Shown: positions 23,401-41,274 of the stretch, piece by piece
Numbering within the stretch: position 1 is the first letter of the stretch
Layout of the letters: every line of letters starts with the position of its first letter
Source: Allodiplogaster sudhausi
Taxonomy: Eukaryota; Nematoda; Chromadorea; Rhabditida; Diplogasteridae
Length of the DNA stretch: 64,000 nt
Reading direction: 5' to 3'
Assembly: GCA_945643635.1 (NCBI GenBank)
Contig: CALZFC010000268.1
Coordinates: 1,863,501-1,927,500 of the forward strand
Notes under the pieces: model-generated
The model's database searches: none
Told to the model about the DNA's origin: nothing
Seen by the model: only the letters and a program-made list of their open reading frames with translations
Program-made: the position numbers and the translations under genes

Positions 23401-24195
23401 AAGTGGGGAGGTCGTATACATAACAAGTTTACACAAGTTTATTCCACAATCAGGGTATACATACTCAAACAAAATAGTATTATTTGACGGATATTCCGCC
23501 AAGTTTCTTCATGCAAATAACGACGAAACACCAATTTATTTTGAAAGAGATAGAGAGGGAGAGCGAGAGGGGGGAAGGCATAAAAAATTATTGTTTTAAT
23601 TAAGTAGGGAAGTTTAAAAAAAGGGGAGAAGTACCATCTCTCCACGATGTTTTCTAACCATAAGAGCAACCTTTTTCTCGCTTTATTCGCCTTAATTTCG
23701 TTTCGCTGGACAGCAGATTTCCATTATATTTTCTTGTTGTTAATTGATCACTGGGACTCCATGACGCTTTATTACTTTAATTCTACTCAGTCTCTTCTTT
23801 AAAAAAAAAGCTCAAGTTTCTATCTCATTGTGCAATTGTATGGTTTTTATGCAATTCAATTATATATTTTTTCATTGAATAAACGCTGAAATGCTTTTGA
23901 AAAAGCTATCCTTTATTCACACTAAGCACATTTAATTGTTAGAATAATACAGGATACAATCACCAAAGGATAATATCACTTAAATCGCGCACAAGGTTAA
24001 AAGCTCTTATCATGTCGGTGGAAGGATCCTTAGCAAAGGGGTTGCGAATAGGAACAACACAGCAAAAAGGGGTTATTGTAACACCTCAATTCATACCAAA
24101 AGGGGTCGGTGTAAGACCTACATAAGGGTCAATATAACACCTATATTCAAGCCACCCACCTCCGTCAATTCATCGTAATAGAACAATTATTCAAA

Positions 24196-24226
<31 letters not shown>

Positions 24227-24817
24227 CAGAGAGAGAGAGAGAAAGATAGAAAAAAAGAACAGAACCCTAACCGGATATACACAGTCAGCCCATCCCATAT
24301 TCCCGCGGAATCATTGATCCAATAATTATAGGATACTTCTTTCGAAAGCCTACGGTCCTCACTAACCTTTTTTTTCTCATTTACATATTATGTGGTATGA
24401 AAATCAAGAGTCTATACACCAGCAGATATATCGAATGATCAGCAGGTCAAGTTTTCACACACAAAAAAAAAGAAAAAAAGAAAAATCCGTTATTCTCTGT
24501 AATTACGTCTTCCTGATGGGGTACTGTAATATTTCTTCAATTTTTCATTTTTAGTCCTACACAAATAATACGTATATCACAGAGGGGCGGCGCATTATGG
24601 ACAAAAGATGGGAAGGAATTGCATCTTTCGTAGGTCAATACGTAGGTCAATAAATAAATACATTAAAAAAGCAGACAACAGAACTTCGTTTTGATACGTA
24701 AACGAGTATGATTTGAAGTTGATAATTGGCAGCCATTAAATGGACTATTAAAAATTGCTTGAGAAAGTCACGTATTTTCAGAGAGGATGAAGAAATATGG
24801 CTGATAGAAATGACGAC
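23401..24817. other. intergenic, no gene seen
   Basis: AT-rich sequence with a (GA)n run near 24197-24245. It lies between the 3' ends of the phosphatase-like gene (+) and the TVP23 gene (-). No exon series or structured RNA recognised. Confidence 0.6.
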
Positions 24818-27428
<2,611 letters not shown>

Positions 27429-28307
27429 TTCGAGATTGAGATTCAAAGTTCAAAGAACAAACCTCAAAGATTAAAGATCAAATCACGGATCTTCCTGGAA
27501 AAGGGAAAGCTACTTTCTCTTTTTTTTTCTTGGAAAATCTAACCCAAAAAAAAGTTTAAAAAAAAAGCAAAAGAAAAAAGACATTCAAAGCAAACAAGTA
27601 CATCACAATGGATTCGAACCATTGGTAAAATAATCAACTTCGAAAACATTTTCCGAGTAATAAAAAAATTTTTATTCAGATCGATTGACTTCTAAGAATG
27701 AAGCAAAAAAAAAGAAAAAAAGAAATCTTTAAACACCGTAATCTCCGAGTAAGAATGCTTGCCGCATTAAAGATGCTGTACAGGGAAAAGTACATCACAA
27801 TGGATTCGAACTCTTCAAAACCGAAAGAGTGAACAAGATGATAGAGACACAGTAGTAACTACAGTCGATCTTAATCGTTCCATGAACAGCCCCATTAAAA
27901 TTCAAGTAACCATGGATAGAGAAAGGTAAAACGAATAATGAGCAAAACATATATAATAGTAAAAAAAACCCACAATAAATCGACCTGCTCCTTAATAAGT
28001 GTAAACCGTAATCTCGATGGGAAAATATTCGGGCGGTTAATTGAGGCAATGGCTGGCTTATCGTTAGAGGTAAAATATTGCTAGAACGATAATCAATTGC
28101 AATATATTAATGAAAAACATGCATAAAAAGGTATTAAATTCAAAAAGAAAAAGACCTTAAGCTGAAAAAGTCTAGGCCTTCTACGTTGCTAGACTGCGAA
28201 ATGATTAGCAATAGAAACGAATACACAACACAAAAAGGTATTAGCGGTCCCCTCTCAAATTGTGGGTGTCCATCGCACCCTACATCTGGCGTGTTTATGC
28301 CTTATGC
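27429..28307. other. intergenic between TVP23 and nrde-2
   Basis: TVP23 starts and nrde-2 ends here, both on the minus strand. The segment AGTACATCACAATGGATTCG occurs at about 27598 and again at about 27789, each resembling a tRNA T-arm (GGTTCGAATCC inverted). No complete tRNA could be folded. Confidence 0.6.
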
Positions 28308-28906
28308 TTAATCGTCCTCACGGTCGCCTTCTGTAGGCTGCAGCTCGTTAATTGTACGTTCTTGGCGATATTTCGCCAGCACCTTTGCTTCCTCCAGAGT
28401 TGCACGGCATGAGAGGCCCTGGAAGTTGTAATAACATAATATTTAACTCTTTTTCGTCACTCTTCCGATTTCTCCATGCATAATATTTAATCTTTTTTTC
28501 CTATTTAACAAACAATCTAAATTCGTGCAACATTCTTAAAAGAATGAGCCATTAATTGTCGGAGGCTTTTTTAAAAGAAGTTTTCTTTAAATGTATAAAA
28601 AAAATTATGATGACTAAATAGATAAAACCGTGCCAACTTTATTAAAGCATATTTTGTTCGCTGTGGGGAAAAATAAGAAAAAGGAGGGGGGGGGGGGGGG
28701 GGGGAGGGAGGAATAAATAAAAAGTGACCTTCTCTACAGCAAGATTCTCCATTTCGTCCATCTTGTCGGGGAATTTCTCGGCGTAGTCAAGATGAATGTC
28801 TCGCGCCCAAACGCACTGCGAACTCGCCGCCGTGTGCACCTTTAAAGTGGCATGCTTCCATCGAATGAAAGCAAAGAACAGCAATAATAATATAAATAAT
28901 AATAAT

Positions 28907-28949
<43 letters not shown>

Positions 28950-30776
28950 TGATAATAATAACAAATAAACAATAGAAAGAATGTAAGTATGCGCATATAA
29001 AAGTGGTTGACTGGGAGAGAGAGATAAAGATAGTTAGAACGAGCGAAAGAGGCAGCGAGGGAGACATAGAAATATGAAGGGCAGAGAAATACAAAATGTC
29101 TGCTTTTAAAAAGTATGCAACGGAAATTGAAACTATGATTTCCCGGCAATAAGCAGGTCTTATTTTTGGGAAAAATTGAATAAAAAGGAGATGTACTTAG
29201 CAATTAAAAAAAATCTAAGTAATACGTCTTCGATCAGCCGGGGTTGCCCATAGAAGATGGCCAGATTCAGAGCGTAGCGCCAGAGAAGAGGATGCTTCCA
29301 TCTAGAGAGAGAGAGCACCGTTTGAGAAAGCATGCTAACAATAAGAGAATAAAGAGAAAAGCTCTCTCCTTCATATTCTTCTTCTTCTTCTTCTCTCTCT
29401 CTCTCCCTCTCTCTCTCTCTCTTTCATTGTCAGCATTATCACGCGCCCTCTGTCTTTCACACTCACTTTATCTCTACCTTCTCTCACCCTATTTTCTAGC
29501 CCCAACATCTCTCTCTCACACACACACACACACTCTCTCTCTCTCTCTCTTTCGCTCCAACTTTGTCTCACCTAATCTCTAACTTCTTTCTCTCTCTCTC
29601 TTTATCTCCAATTTTCTCTGCTCTCTCTCTCTCTGTCACTCATTCCCTCTCCTCCCTTTTTCCTCTCAGGACCCCACCCCATACCTGTCCGCTTCTTCCC
29701 TGATCACTTTGAGTACGCCGAATGCCGAGTTCCTGTCGTACTCCGAGTCGGCGCGGTCGAGTCTGCGATTCGACGCGAGATACGCCGAGTAGATGCGCGC
29801 GGCCGAGTATTTGAGGCTTGCTAAATTTGAACCTTGCTAAATTTGAGGCTTGCCAAATTTAAGGCATTCTAATTTATGGCTTGCTAATTTAAGGCTTGCT
29901 AATTTAAGGCTTGCTAATTTACGGCTTGCTAAATTTCTCCAAATTGTGTAAACTTAATGTATATATACACACATTTTTAGTTGCTCATATATATATATAT
30001 ATATATGAGCAACTAAATGATAAATATACGAGTTATTGCTAAAATAATTAAATATATAAAATGGTAAATAACAGAAAAATTTAAACACGAACGCGTTTTA
30101 TCTGCCAGCTGACGAAGTGTTGTCAGCATTCGAAGAGCCGTCGCTCCACTTGATCTGGAATTTGTGTTGTTGCTGTTTTTGGCCTTTTCTAGGGCCGCGC
30201 CAAATATACGGGCCCAAATAAATGGACTCTCTAATTCACGGCCCCAATTAATGGACTACTCTCTAATTCACGGCCCGCTTACTTGGTCTCAATCCACGAC
30301 TTGAGAACGTAGGGCGACCAGTTGAGTGGATTGTTGTCCTTCTCGATGATGTTCTCCATAAACTGGTTGATGCTCGTGTTATTCGAGGTGTCGCGCTGAA
30401 TTAAATTACATATTTTATTTTGTGCAATAAATATTCATAAGCTAGCAGCCGAATTCTAGCAGCAATGGCGCTTCGAAACGAGAATAATAATAAAAAATAA
30501 AAATAAAATAAACATTTCTTTACGATTTTCTCCAAAACTCATTTATTTCGGTAAAAATACCCAAAACACGGCCCTGAAAAGGTAATAAAAAAAAGAGAAA
30601 ACACACGCCTTGTCCATCTTGAGGATGCGCAAGAGCTGCTCGAGGAGGATCCTCTTAGTCGTCGTCTCCTGCGCGCCCACGGCGACGTACGCATTCACGC
30701 TGCGTTCGCGTGGCCCAGTAATTCGCGCTTCTCCACGCTTCAATTATATTTATATTATGCAAATTTATGTATATAC

Positions 30777-30829
<53 letters not shown>

Positions 30830-30967
30830 TATTGCTTTGTATAGTATTTAAATTCCCCAACCAAGGACGACGTCGCGTATTCGGCGTACATAAGTGCCAC
30901 GGCAATGTTCCCGAGTGCGTTGCCGAGAACTCGTTCGGAGAGCTGGAGAAAAGAGAAAGAGAGAGAA

Positions 30968-30999
<32 letters not shown>

Positions 31000-31406
31000 G
31001 GAGAGAGAGGGAGAGAGAGGGAGAGAGAGAGAGAGAAAGTAATACAAATAGAAAGATGGAGAGAGAAAAATGAGAGAGAGGGGGAGAGAGAGAGAGAAAG
31101 GAAAGACAAGAAGAAATAAGGATTACAGTTATATACCAAATGATGATAAGAACAAATCATTGAATGCATTGCCAGAATTATATAACAACAACAATCGTGT
31201 AAGAAAACCACAGGAACACGCACTTTCAATTTAAAAATCAATTTGGAATAGTATTAAAAAATTGTTTTTTTTTGGTTGATAATAATACTACTTACAAACT
31301 GGACGTATTCATGAGTCGGCTTGGGCCCGGTAGCGAGGATATGGTTCTGAACTGCTACGAGGTGCTCCATTGTCTGAATCTCCTTCGTTGGTGTCATCTG
31401 AAAAAG

Positions 31407-31495
<89 letters not shown>

Positions 31496-31930
31496 TAGTA
31501 AAGAATATAGAGAGAGAGGGAGAGAGAGAGGAGAGAGGGCAGAGAGAGAGAGAAAGAGAGACTCGGGGGTAAAAGTAGGAAAAAATTTCTTTACGAGAAA
31601 TGCTTTCCACAATTAGTAGGAGAAAGAACATTAAAACAATATTGGACGTTCTCATATATGAATTAAGAGAATAGAAATTATACTAAATAAGAAATAAAAT
31701 GTGAAGCTTAAAAGACTAAAGATTATTCGAAGTTTAAAAAGTAAAAAAAAATCAAGTCTAAAACTTCAAACCTCAAGCGAGAAGACCTTTTCATTGCGGA
31801 CCAGAGATCCGATCACTTGACTAATCTCCGTAGTTGTAGTGCACATCTGAATGGAGTGTGTCCGGTGATAAACGTATTGTAAGAAATTTCAAAATGTGAA
31901 AGAGAGAGAGAGAGACAGAGAGATAGAGAG

Positions 31931-31971
<41 letters not shown>

Positions 31972-34900
31972 AAGTGATAGAGAGAGAGAGTGAGCGAAAG
32001 TGAGACCGACAGTGTTCCGCCTAACCTTGCATGCTGTTGCCATGAGCATAAGCATGAGTTCGAGGTTGTCTCTGGAGAGAGTGTGCAGGAGGCACTCTTC
32101 CACCCTCTGCTCCCCACCTCCCGTATTCTTCTTCTTCTTGCTATTCGCTGCGAAGATTGCCACCCGGATGAAATCTACCGACTTCCACCACTCCTGAAAA
32201 GAGTATGAGAGGATGAGAGAAAGGAAGAGAGAGAAAGATAGGGAGAGAGAGAGAGACTGTGTGTGTGTGTGTGTGTGAAAGAGAGGGGAATAATGAGAGA
32301 GAGAGAGAGAGAGAGAGAAAGAGATAGGAAGCATGAGAAAGAGAGAGAGCGAGAGAGAGAGAGAGAGTGAAAGAGAGGGGAAGAATGAGAGAGTGAAAGA
32401 GAGAGAGAGAGAGAGAGAGAGTAAAACGATTCAGCCGGGGATAGTCACAGTATCTCAGAACCAAAAAAGATATGTTACATGGATACCAACTACATTATGC
32501 TTTTTGCTGCAACACTCAATTTTGCTCATCGAAATCCTTTAAAATAGTTTAGCCAAAAGGTAGCCAAACTTCACGCTAAAAGGAGCACCAAACTCAACAG
32601 TAATCTTTTTTTTTATTTCTCTGACTACTCTAGTCGTCGTGTCTCTCTCTCTCTTAAACATACTCTCTCGCCCATTTGTCAGGGGAAAAGGCGCGAATTC
32701 AAACGTGAGTTTTGGGAACTTTAAAATATATGCTACCTCTCGAGAGGCTCCCGGTCCTTGGTCCTTGGATGCGAGGAGAAGATGTTTGGAGAGCTGAAGA
32801 AGAAAAAGATGAGATAAATTGATAGCCAGATTCAGTAATTAATTAGCTTAAATAACTAAATTGAAATACTAATATATGTACATTACATAATATATATATA
32901 TATATAAAGTTTAATAATTAATATACTTAAAAAATATACCTCTTCGAGCAATGCAAGTAAGCAAGAAATCAGCGGAGGCATCGCGGAAGAGCGGGAGAGA
33001 AGCTGAAAAAAAAAGTTTTTTTTTCATTAATTAAAAGAGAAATCGCCAAAACTTCAATTAGATAGTAAACATACATTATTATTTTTAAAAAAAATAAATA
33101 CAAATTAAATAAATAAATAAATATATATAACTCTCTAACCTCACTTTGAAGTCCATCCATATATTTCCGTACCGCCTTCACAAGGTCGGCCGGTTTCTCC
33201 AGCGCGATGAGGTGGACAGCACTGGAGAGAGAAAGTTTTTTTTCATTATTCTTTTATTTATTACGCTTTATTCTTATTTATTATAAAAATTACTTTTTTA
33301 AAACATTTAGTCTCGAATATTAGCAAGCATTTTACAGTCAGATTTACCTATCAATCTGCATTCAAATTTTTAATTATCGATCAAATCGATCTTATTTTTT
33401 TTTAAATAAATAAATAAATAAAATATAAAACTTACGTCTTGATCCTTGCCATGGTCAGACTGGCTTCGCTGCTCCAATTGGGCACCTTGACAGAGAGCAG
33501 CGAGAGAGCACGGTCAATGAAGAGACGCAGACTGGGCGGACGACGGGGAAGTTGGGTAAAGACTGGAAATTCGGTCGCCAGCAGAGCCTCCAGCGAATCT
33601 TCTTGTCTCTGCATGAATAGTCTATATATTACTTTTATCGTTTATACATTACTTTTTATCGTTTATACATTACTTTTATCGTTCATATATTACTTTTTAT
33701 CGTTTATATATTACTTTTATTGATTATTTGTACATAGTTTCTTCATTTATCACCCTTTTTATTGCTTACCTGAACAACGTTTATAAACAATACCTTTTTA
33801 TCGCTCATCACCAACTTCAGTATATATTATAATTAATCCCTGTGCATATATTTATCACTTAACGCTCATTTCTTGTTCGTTTCGTTGCTTGTCTAAATTG
33901 AATAACCTTAATTGTTTCCACACAATTCCTGCCACACTACTACTCTTATCAATGAGCGAATGAATAATCTATCTTCTTATGTTACAAACAGAAACAACAA
34001 ATTTTATTCAAGGTTTCAATCAATTTCTATGCTCTATCCTTCTTTTTCTTTCTCTTTTTTATTTTATAATTTATTTAACAATTTCGTCATAAAGAAAAAA
34101 CCTCTCTTTCTTTCTCCTTCTCTCTCTCTCTCTCTTTCTCCCTCTCTCCTTCTCTTTCTCTCTCCTTATCTCTCTCCTTCTCTTTCTCTCTCTCTTTCAC
34201 ACACACACTCTCTCTCTCACACTCTCTAACCTCATAAAACTGCGCGCCCAGCTTGCTGAGCAGTGCCGTCGCGAGCAGGAAGCGTGCACTGAGCGGAAAC
34301 TCCCTCGGGCAATGAGTCTTAGGAAGGATGACGTCAGAAGAATCGACTATACGTGCCGCGTCAACTGGATCCTCAACAAAGGAGAAATTTTTTTTTTAAA
34401 TCTTCAAATCAGGGAATAAAAGCTACTGTCAAAGACCCAGAATAGATTAGGGTGGGGAAGGAGGTCTTGGGCCCTCCGAAAACCAGTGTGGTTTAGCTGC
34501 ATCTGCCTAAACATTACCCAAAAATATAGTGGGGTTGGCGTTTGGGAGGCCGAGGTGGCTCTCAAATAGACAGTACCTTTTTTTACCCTTACCAAGCAGG
34601 AAAGAAGGTTTTTTTTCAATGCTTAAACTTCTTCTTTTTAAAGCAATTTGTTCACGATTATTCGTGTTCGATCGCTGTTATAAAAAGGGAAAAAGGAATG
34701 ATTAATATTTCCAATCGATAAAATGAAATTGATCTATTGATCTACCTTGGCGTGAAAGGCTGGCCTGATTGGCCACCACTGATGACTGGCGCGGGCCCGA
34801 TGCAACTCGAGCCACATGACATTCTCATTCGACTCCGTTAAGCCAATTCTGGAAAGAAGTAGAAGAAGGAGTTCTTCTCTCATTGTCACGAAACACAACC

Positions 34901-36813
34901 GTAATCCATCTCTCTATCTCTAACTAAAAAAAATTGAAATTGAATTCGCGCCTTCTCGCCCTTGTGTCTCAGGCAAAAAGGCGCGAATTCAAAAGCGAAT
35001 TTTTTGGTGATTTAAATAGCCGCCCACCTTCTCTCCTCCTCCTTCATCATCTCTTCATCTTCTGCCGCGGCTTCATTCGACGGATGATCAGGCTTGCTCA
35101 TCGCGTCAACGAATCCTAAACAAGGGAAGAAAAAAAATTATAACAAAAATAAATAAGATTCAAAATTTTTAAAAATATCATTAACAGTATTAATAGCCAA
35201 TGATAAATAATGATAATTGCTAATAATTAATATTTATAATAATAAAAAAACAATATTATTATTACATTTTATTCTTACTTTTCTGACTCTTACAACTATT
35301 ACAATTTTTTATCATTAACAGTATAAATAGTCAATGATAAACAATAAAAATAGCTAATAACTAATAATCAAAATAACAAAAACGATATTATTATTACTAT
35401 TTACCATTACTATTACAACTATTACAACTACGAGACGAGACGAGACTAACCAGTCGCTCCGGGCTCGCCAACCAATGGACAGAATGTCTCATCAAAGACT
35501 CGTTTGAATTCAAGCGCCGCGTTCCCTTTCACTTCGTGCATGTTCATCTCGAGAGTAGCCTGAAAATGAAATTAAATTAAAATTTAGTTTTTTTTTCTTA
35601 CGCTCTTCACTTTAATCACTTTGTTTTTACAACTAAACAACGTAAAAAAACTATATATTAAAAAAAGGAAAGGGCGGGAAAATTAACCCTAATAAGCGAG
35701 ATGTTCTTTTTTTTTACTTTAACCATCTGTTTTATAACTAAACAACATTACGTTAAAAAATAATATATTTCAAAAGGAAAGAGCGGGAAAATAAAACCTG
35801 AATAAGCGATATCGCTTTTTTCAACTTTAATCACTCTTTAAAAAATTAAATATTTAAAAAGAACGAAAAGGGCGGGAAAATAAAACCTGAATAAGCGAGA
35901 TCGCCTTTTCCGTGTGTCCCGCGTGGAGAAGCACTTCCACTCGTCTTTCTATCATTTGGACGAGGAAGAACTCTGAGCCCGGTTCTGATTTATGCGAGAC
36001 GAGCCTTCCGTGCAAGATTGACCAAATTGTCTCCTCGCATTCGGACAGTGAATTCTCCTTAAAATTATTTTTTATTCCTAATTTTTTTAATCGTCTTCTT
36101 GCATTCCCCTTAAAAAATAATTAATTTAAATAATTTTTTTTTAAAATACATTTTACAAGTCGGTTCTTCGCATTGGACGGCGAATTCTCCCTAAAATAAT
36201 TTATTTTACTTTTATTTTATTTTTGGCGCCTCATCATCTACTTATTAGTGAGTTACAGAATTTTTTTTATGTATTCTCTTTTAACTCTAAATATCACGTT
36301 CGGTCTTATTTTAAAGATAAGATAATAAAAAAAACCTGCAAGTCCCGTAATCCCCAACTACAGTACAACCCCCCCCCCCGACCAACTTACAAATTTCTCC
36401 ATCTCGAAGTGGACTTGATCACCAGAAATCATGTCGAGATATTCCTTCCAGAGTTCGAGCGACTGCGCGTGAGTTTGAGTCATCTGTAATAGAAATTTTT
36501 TTAAAATAATAATTATTATAAATATAAATATCTGAAAAAAACTACCTGCAATTAATATCTATAAAAACACTTCTATTAATGAAACAAGGTTCGAACAATT
36601 ATTATATCTTTACAGTATTTTCAAATTAAACCGCCCCCACGCGATAATTTAACATATATCTTCTAAAACTTAAAAGACCTCTCTCTCTCTCTCTGTCTCT
36701 CCCTTTCTCTCTCTCTGTTTCTCCCTTTCTCTCTCTCTCTGTTTCTCCCTTTCCCTCTCTCTGTTTCTCCCTCTCTCTCTCTCTCTCTCTCTCTGTTTCC
36801 CCCTTTCTCTCTC

Positions 36814-36850
<37 letters not shown>

Positions 36851-39800
36851 GTTTCTCCCTTTCTCTCTCTCTGTTTCCCCCTTTCTCTCTCTCTCTCTCT
36901 GTTTCTCCCTTTCTCTCTCTCTGTTTCTCCCTTTCTCTCTCTCTCTCTGTTTCTCCCTTTCTCTCTCTCTCTGTTTCTCCCTTTCTCTCTCTTCTCTCTG
37001 TTTCTCCCTTTCTCTCTCTCTCTCTCTGTTTCTCCCTTTCTCTCTGTCTCTCTCTTTCTTTCTCCCTCTCTTCCTCTTTTATCTCACTTCTCCATCTTGT
37101 TATATTCCTCACTTTCCAGCATTATCTCAAGCGATCTAATTCACATTTTTTTTAAAATTCTCTCGTTCCCCTCTTCAACACGTTTCCATTTCTCTCTCGC
37201 TCGCTCTGCCACGCTCTCTCTCTCTCGCTCTCTCTCTCATAGGGTCCTCTCTCCCCCTCTCACTCTTTCATTTTCCCCTTCCCCGTCCCCTCTCCTCAAT
37301 CTCTTCCTCCATTCACAAAAAAAGAAGCGTCTCTTTACGCATCGGCCCTGATTTCGGGCCTTACCGCAGGCGGACACTATACGCCTTTTGAGGTAAAACA
37401 TTTATTCACTGTTCCCTCTTTCAATCTCTCTCCTTTATCTCTCGCTCTCTCGAACTTCCTCACTCTCTGCTCTCTCTCATTCTCTACCTCCCTCTCTCAT
37501 GTCTTCATTTACTCTCTCTCTCTCTCTCTCTCTTTCTCCTCTCTCACTATCTTGCACACTATCTGTCTCTCTCTCTAACTCCATCTCTCTCTCAAACTCC
37601 CTCTCTCATATCTTCTGTCTCTCTCTCTCTCTCTCCCGTCTTCTCTCTCTCTCTCTTTCTCCTATCTCTCTCTCTAACTCCCTCTCTCTCTCTCTCTCTC
37701 TACCTCCCTCTCTCATGTCTTCATTTTTTCTCTCTCTCTCTCTCTCTCTCTCTTTCTTCCTCTCTCGCTCTCTCTATCTCTCTCTAACTCCCTCTCTCAT
37801 CTCTTCAGTCTCTCCCGTGTTATTTCTCTCTCTCTCTCTCTCTCTAACCTCTCTCTCTCTCTCTTTCTTTCTACTCTCTCAAAATCTAGCCCTCTCTCTC
37901 CACTAACCCTCTTCCACTCTTTGAGCAGCTGCTCCTTGCTCCATCTCTCCTTCATAAACTTCATTCGAAGTCGGAGAAGTCGAGCGCAGCGCGGATTGTT
38001 CTTGATGGCCGAGTCAACTATTGACATCTAAAAGCAAAATACTTCATTTCTTTTACTTTTTAAAAAATTAATTTGTAGACTAGTGAAAGTAAGCGATTAA
38101 ATAGTTATTCAAATAGTTGTTTTTGAATATGTATATACAAATATCCCGCCCCCCTATTTCTATTTCTCTCTCTCTCTCTCTTTTCTACTCTCTCATAATA
38201 TACCAACCTTTCTCTCATGCTGCGCATCCCTAAACCCTGCGTGAGGATTCGCGCTGACTTCCGCTTTCTGGATTTGTTCCTGAAATAGCGTTTTTTTAAA
38301 TCTTTTTTTTTGTTTCAATAAATTACAATAAAAAAAACCACTAAATGCACAATAAAGCAAAACATGTATCAAAGGGTGGACAAGCGTAAAGCAAAAGTGT
38401 AAAAATGAATATTAAATATTAAAAATACCGTACTTCGAGTTCAATGAACGCGCACCACAAGTCGATATTCTTCGGTTCACGTGACAGTTTCGTGTTCAGT
38501 AATTGACGTCGCGCACTTGGATCTTCCACCTAAAAGAAAAGAAGCGGAAAAATAGGAATATAATAGAATGGCAAAAATACAGGGAAAAAACTTGGAAAGC
38601 ATCTTGTGCAAATTTTTTTAAATATATTATCAAATAATTCTAGTTTAGCTACTTCAAAGATAGCGATTAAATTCAAATACTAAATATTTCGAAATTGCTG
38701 ACAAAAGATGCTCTAAAAATTGCATTGTATATCTCTAAAAATGTAATTAAACTTACCAATTAAATTAATTCATTAAAACTTACTGCATTCGCCTCGACAT
38801 CATGAACTTTGGTAAGCTCCCCGATTACCGATCCATCGTGTCCGTAAGTCTGAAATAAGATAATTTTATAATTTTGAATTAATTTTGTTCTTCCAATTTG
38901 TCTTTATCAACAATTAGCCATTTAAGTACTCTATTACCACCATAATACAGAGCAGGTCTATAATAATCTGAAGGAGAAGAAAAAATTGCATTATAAATTT
39001 TTTTTGTAAATCAAAGATCAAAGTTCAAACATCAAAGATCAAACCACCAAACCGTTGCCAACGTCGATGCAAGCGGCACTCTGCTTAGCGTAATGAATCC
39101 CTCGCGTCTCTCCGCCGTCTTCTCCTCTTCTGTTCTGCGTACGAAGAACTTCTCCAGTCGACTACTTGCCTTTACATTCATTTGGTAGTAACGGCGAAGC
39201 TCTCGGCCCTTGGCGATCAACTTCTCACGCTCCGGGAACATTATCTGCAATTGTTTTTTTACTTAATAAAAAAAAGTTTTACTCTTTATCTTGAATAGTT
39301 CCCAATTTTATTTTATTTTTTATAACTTTTTTTTCAAAACACATTTTATTCCCTTTACAATCACTTTTCTGGAATGGTTCTTTTACTTTACTTAATTTTT
39401 TTTTAAACTTACTCTTTTCAATACTCATTTTACCCCCCTAAAAATCTCCAAATTTTATTATCTCCTTCTAACTCTCATGAATTACAGCGTACTTTAACAG
39501 TAAAAATTATCTTCATCTGTAACGTTTTAGAGAGAAGAAATGTTAATTCCTAATTTACGGCCCGAAAACAATCATAGTTCACGTCCTGAAGTCAAAACTC
39601 CTAATTCACGTACCGATAAAACAAAAAAACCTAATCTACGGCCCGAAAAAACTCCAAATTTACGGCCCGGATCAAAAACTCTTACGTCATTGATGAACTT
39701 GTTGCCGCCGAGAGTCGAGACGTATCTGAGCGAGTACTCCACCTTCTCGCCCTTGGCTGACACGTGATCGTAGGCGCGGAGTTCGCCATCGAAGAAGCGG

Positions 39801-39976
39801 TGGATCACCAGATAGTTCCCAGAGTCGAAGGCAATCTCTTCTGGCCGGATGAAGCACCATTTCTCGCGGGACTGAAAGTGATAGAGATAAAAAAAGGAGA
39901 GAGAGAGAGAGAAAGAGAAGGCGAGAGAGAGAGGGAGAGAGACAGAGGAGAGAGTAAGAGAGAGAGAGATGAGAGA

Positions 39977-40008
<32 letters not shown>

Positions 40009-41200
40009 CGAAAAGAGATAGAGTGATACAGAACAAATTTAATTAGCCCACATACAAGGGCTTTATCTTCTTTCCCCTCAATTTTTGTCAAGCTGAATTA
40101 CAGTACCCCAAAAAAACTTAGTTTTTTCTTCCTTATCGCCTTACCTCTACAACAAAACATAATTTAGCATGAAAATGACCTACTTCTAGAAAATTTTTAA
40201 CAACTTTCTTTTCTTTTAAATATATATATATATTCAAATCACCCGTACCCCAAGAAGCTGTTTCGGCGCCACTTCTTTGGCCAGCTTCTTTATTCTCTTC
40301 TTCTCTCGTTTTCTCTCCTTCTTCGCACGCTTCTTCGCCTTCTTCTCCTCCTTCTTTCTCTTCGTCCTTCTTCGCATGGATCTCACCTGAGTTGGTTAAG
40401 TTATTAGAAATATTCTTCCACTAATTCCACCTCGTCTCACTTTGGTGTTCGTAAATAAAGTATAGTATATTTTAAAAGATAAGAAGAATTAAATTGATAC
40501 GGTATAACCCTCCACCACCAACAACATTCATTCCTTTTTTTCTCAAGTTTCAGGTGATTTTTTTCCATTTTCAAAGGCAAAAAAAATGCATTTTAAATAA
40601 TTTCTTTTTTCTTAATATTTATTTTTTTTTACCTCTTCCTCAGAGCTGATGGACATGGTAGATGAAGAGGAAGTTGTGCTTGAGGAAGAAGAAGAGTCTG
40701 AGGAAGGTGAGCGGCTGAAAATCGGAGGGGAAAAGTCCGTTGTTGAAGTACTGATTGTAAACTCGGGGTGGGAGTATTCCGTAAAAGGTTTCCAAATTAG
40801 GCGGGGGGGGGGGGGGGGGGGGCGAGAAGAGATGCAAAATCATGTCGGGTCAGCATTATCGGCAGTAGTACTATTTGTCCCTTGCTAAAAGCATGCAGAA
40901 TTCTACAAAAATGAGACGTAATTGGTGAAATAAAACGTATCGGCAGAGAGAGGGAGAGAGAGAGAGAGAGAGAGAGGGGAAGAGAGAGAGAGAAAGTGGT
41001 AGTCATAAAGAGAGGAAGAGAGAGCTAGAGATAAAGAGATGGAGAGAGCGGTAGAGATAAAGAGAGGGGGAGAGAGAGGTAAAGGTAGATAAAGAGAGGG
41101 AGAGACAAGTAGAGATAAAGAGAGGTAGACAGCGGTAGAGATAAAGAGAGGGGGAGAGAGAGAGGTAAAGCGAGATAAAGAGAGGGAGAGTCAAGTTGAG

Positions 41201-41274
<74 letters not shown>

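Noticed and set aside
27597..27625. tRNA gene from the GGTTCGAATCC-like box
   Set aside because: Only the T-arm part is present, it recurs at 27789 without an acceptor stem or box A, and no cloverleaf can be formed.
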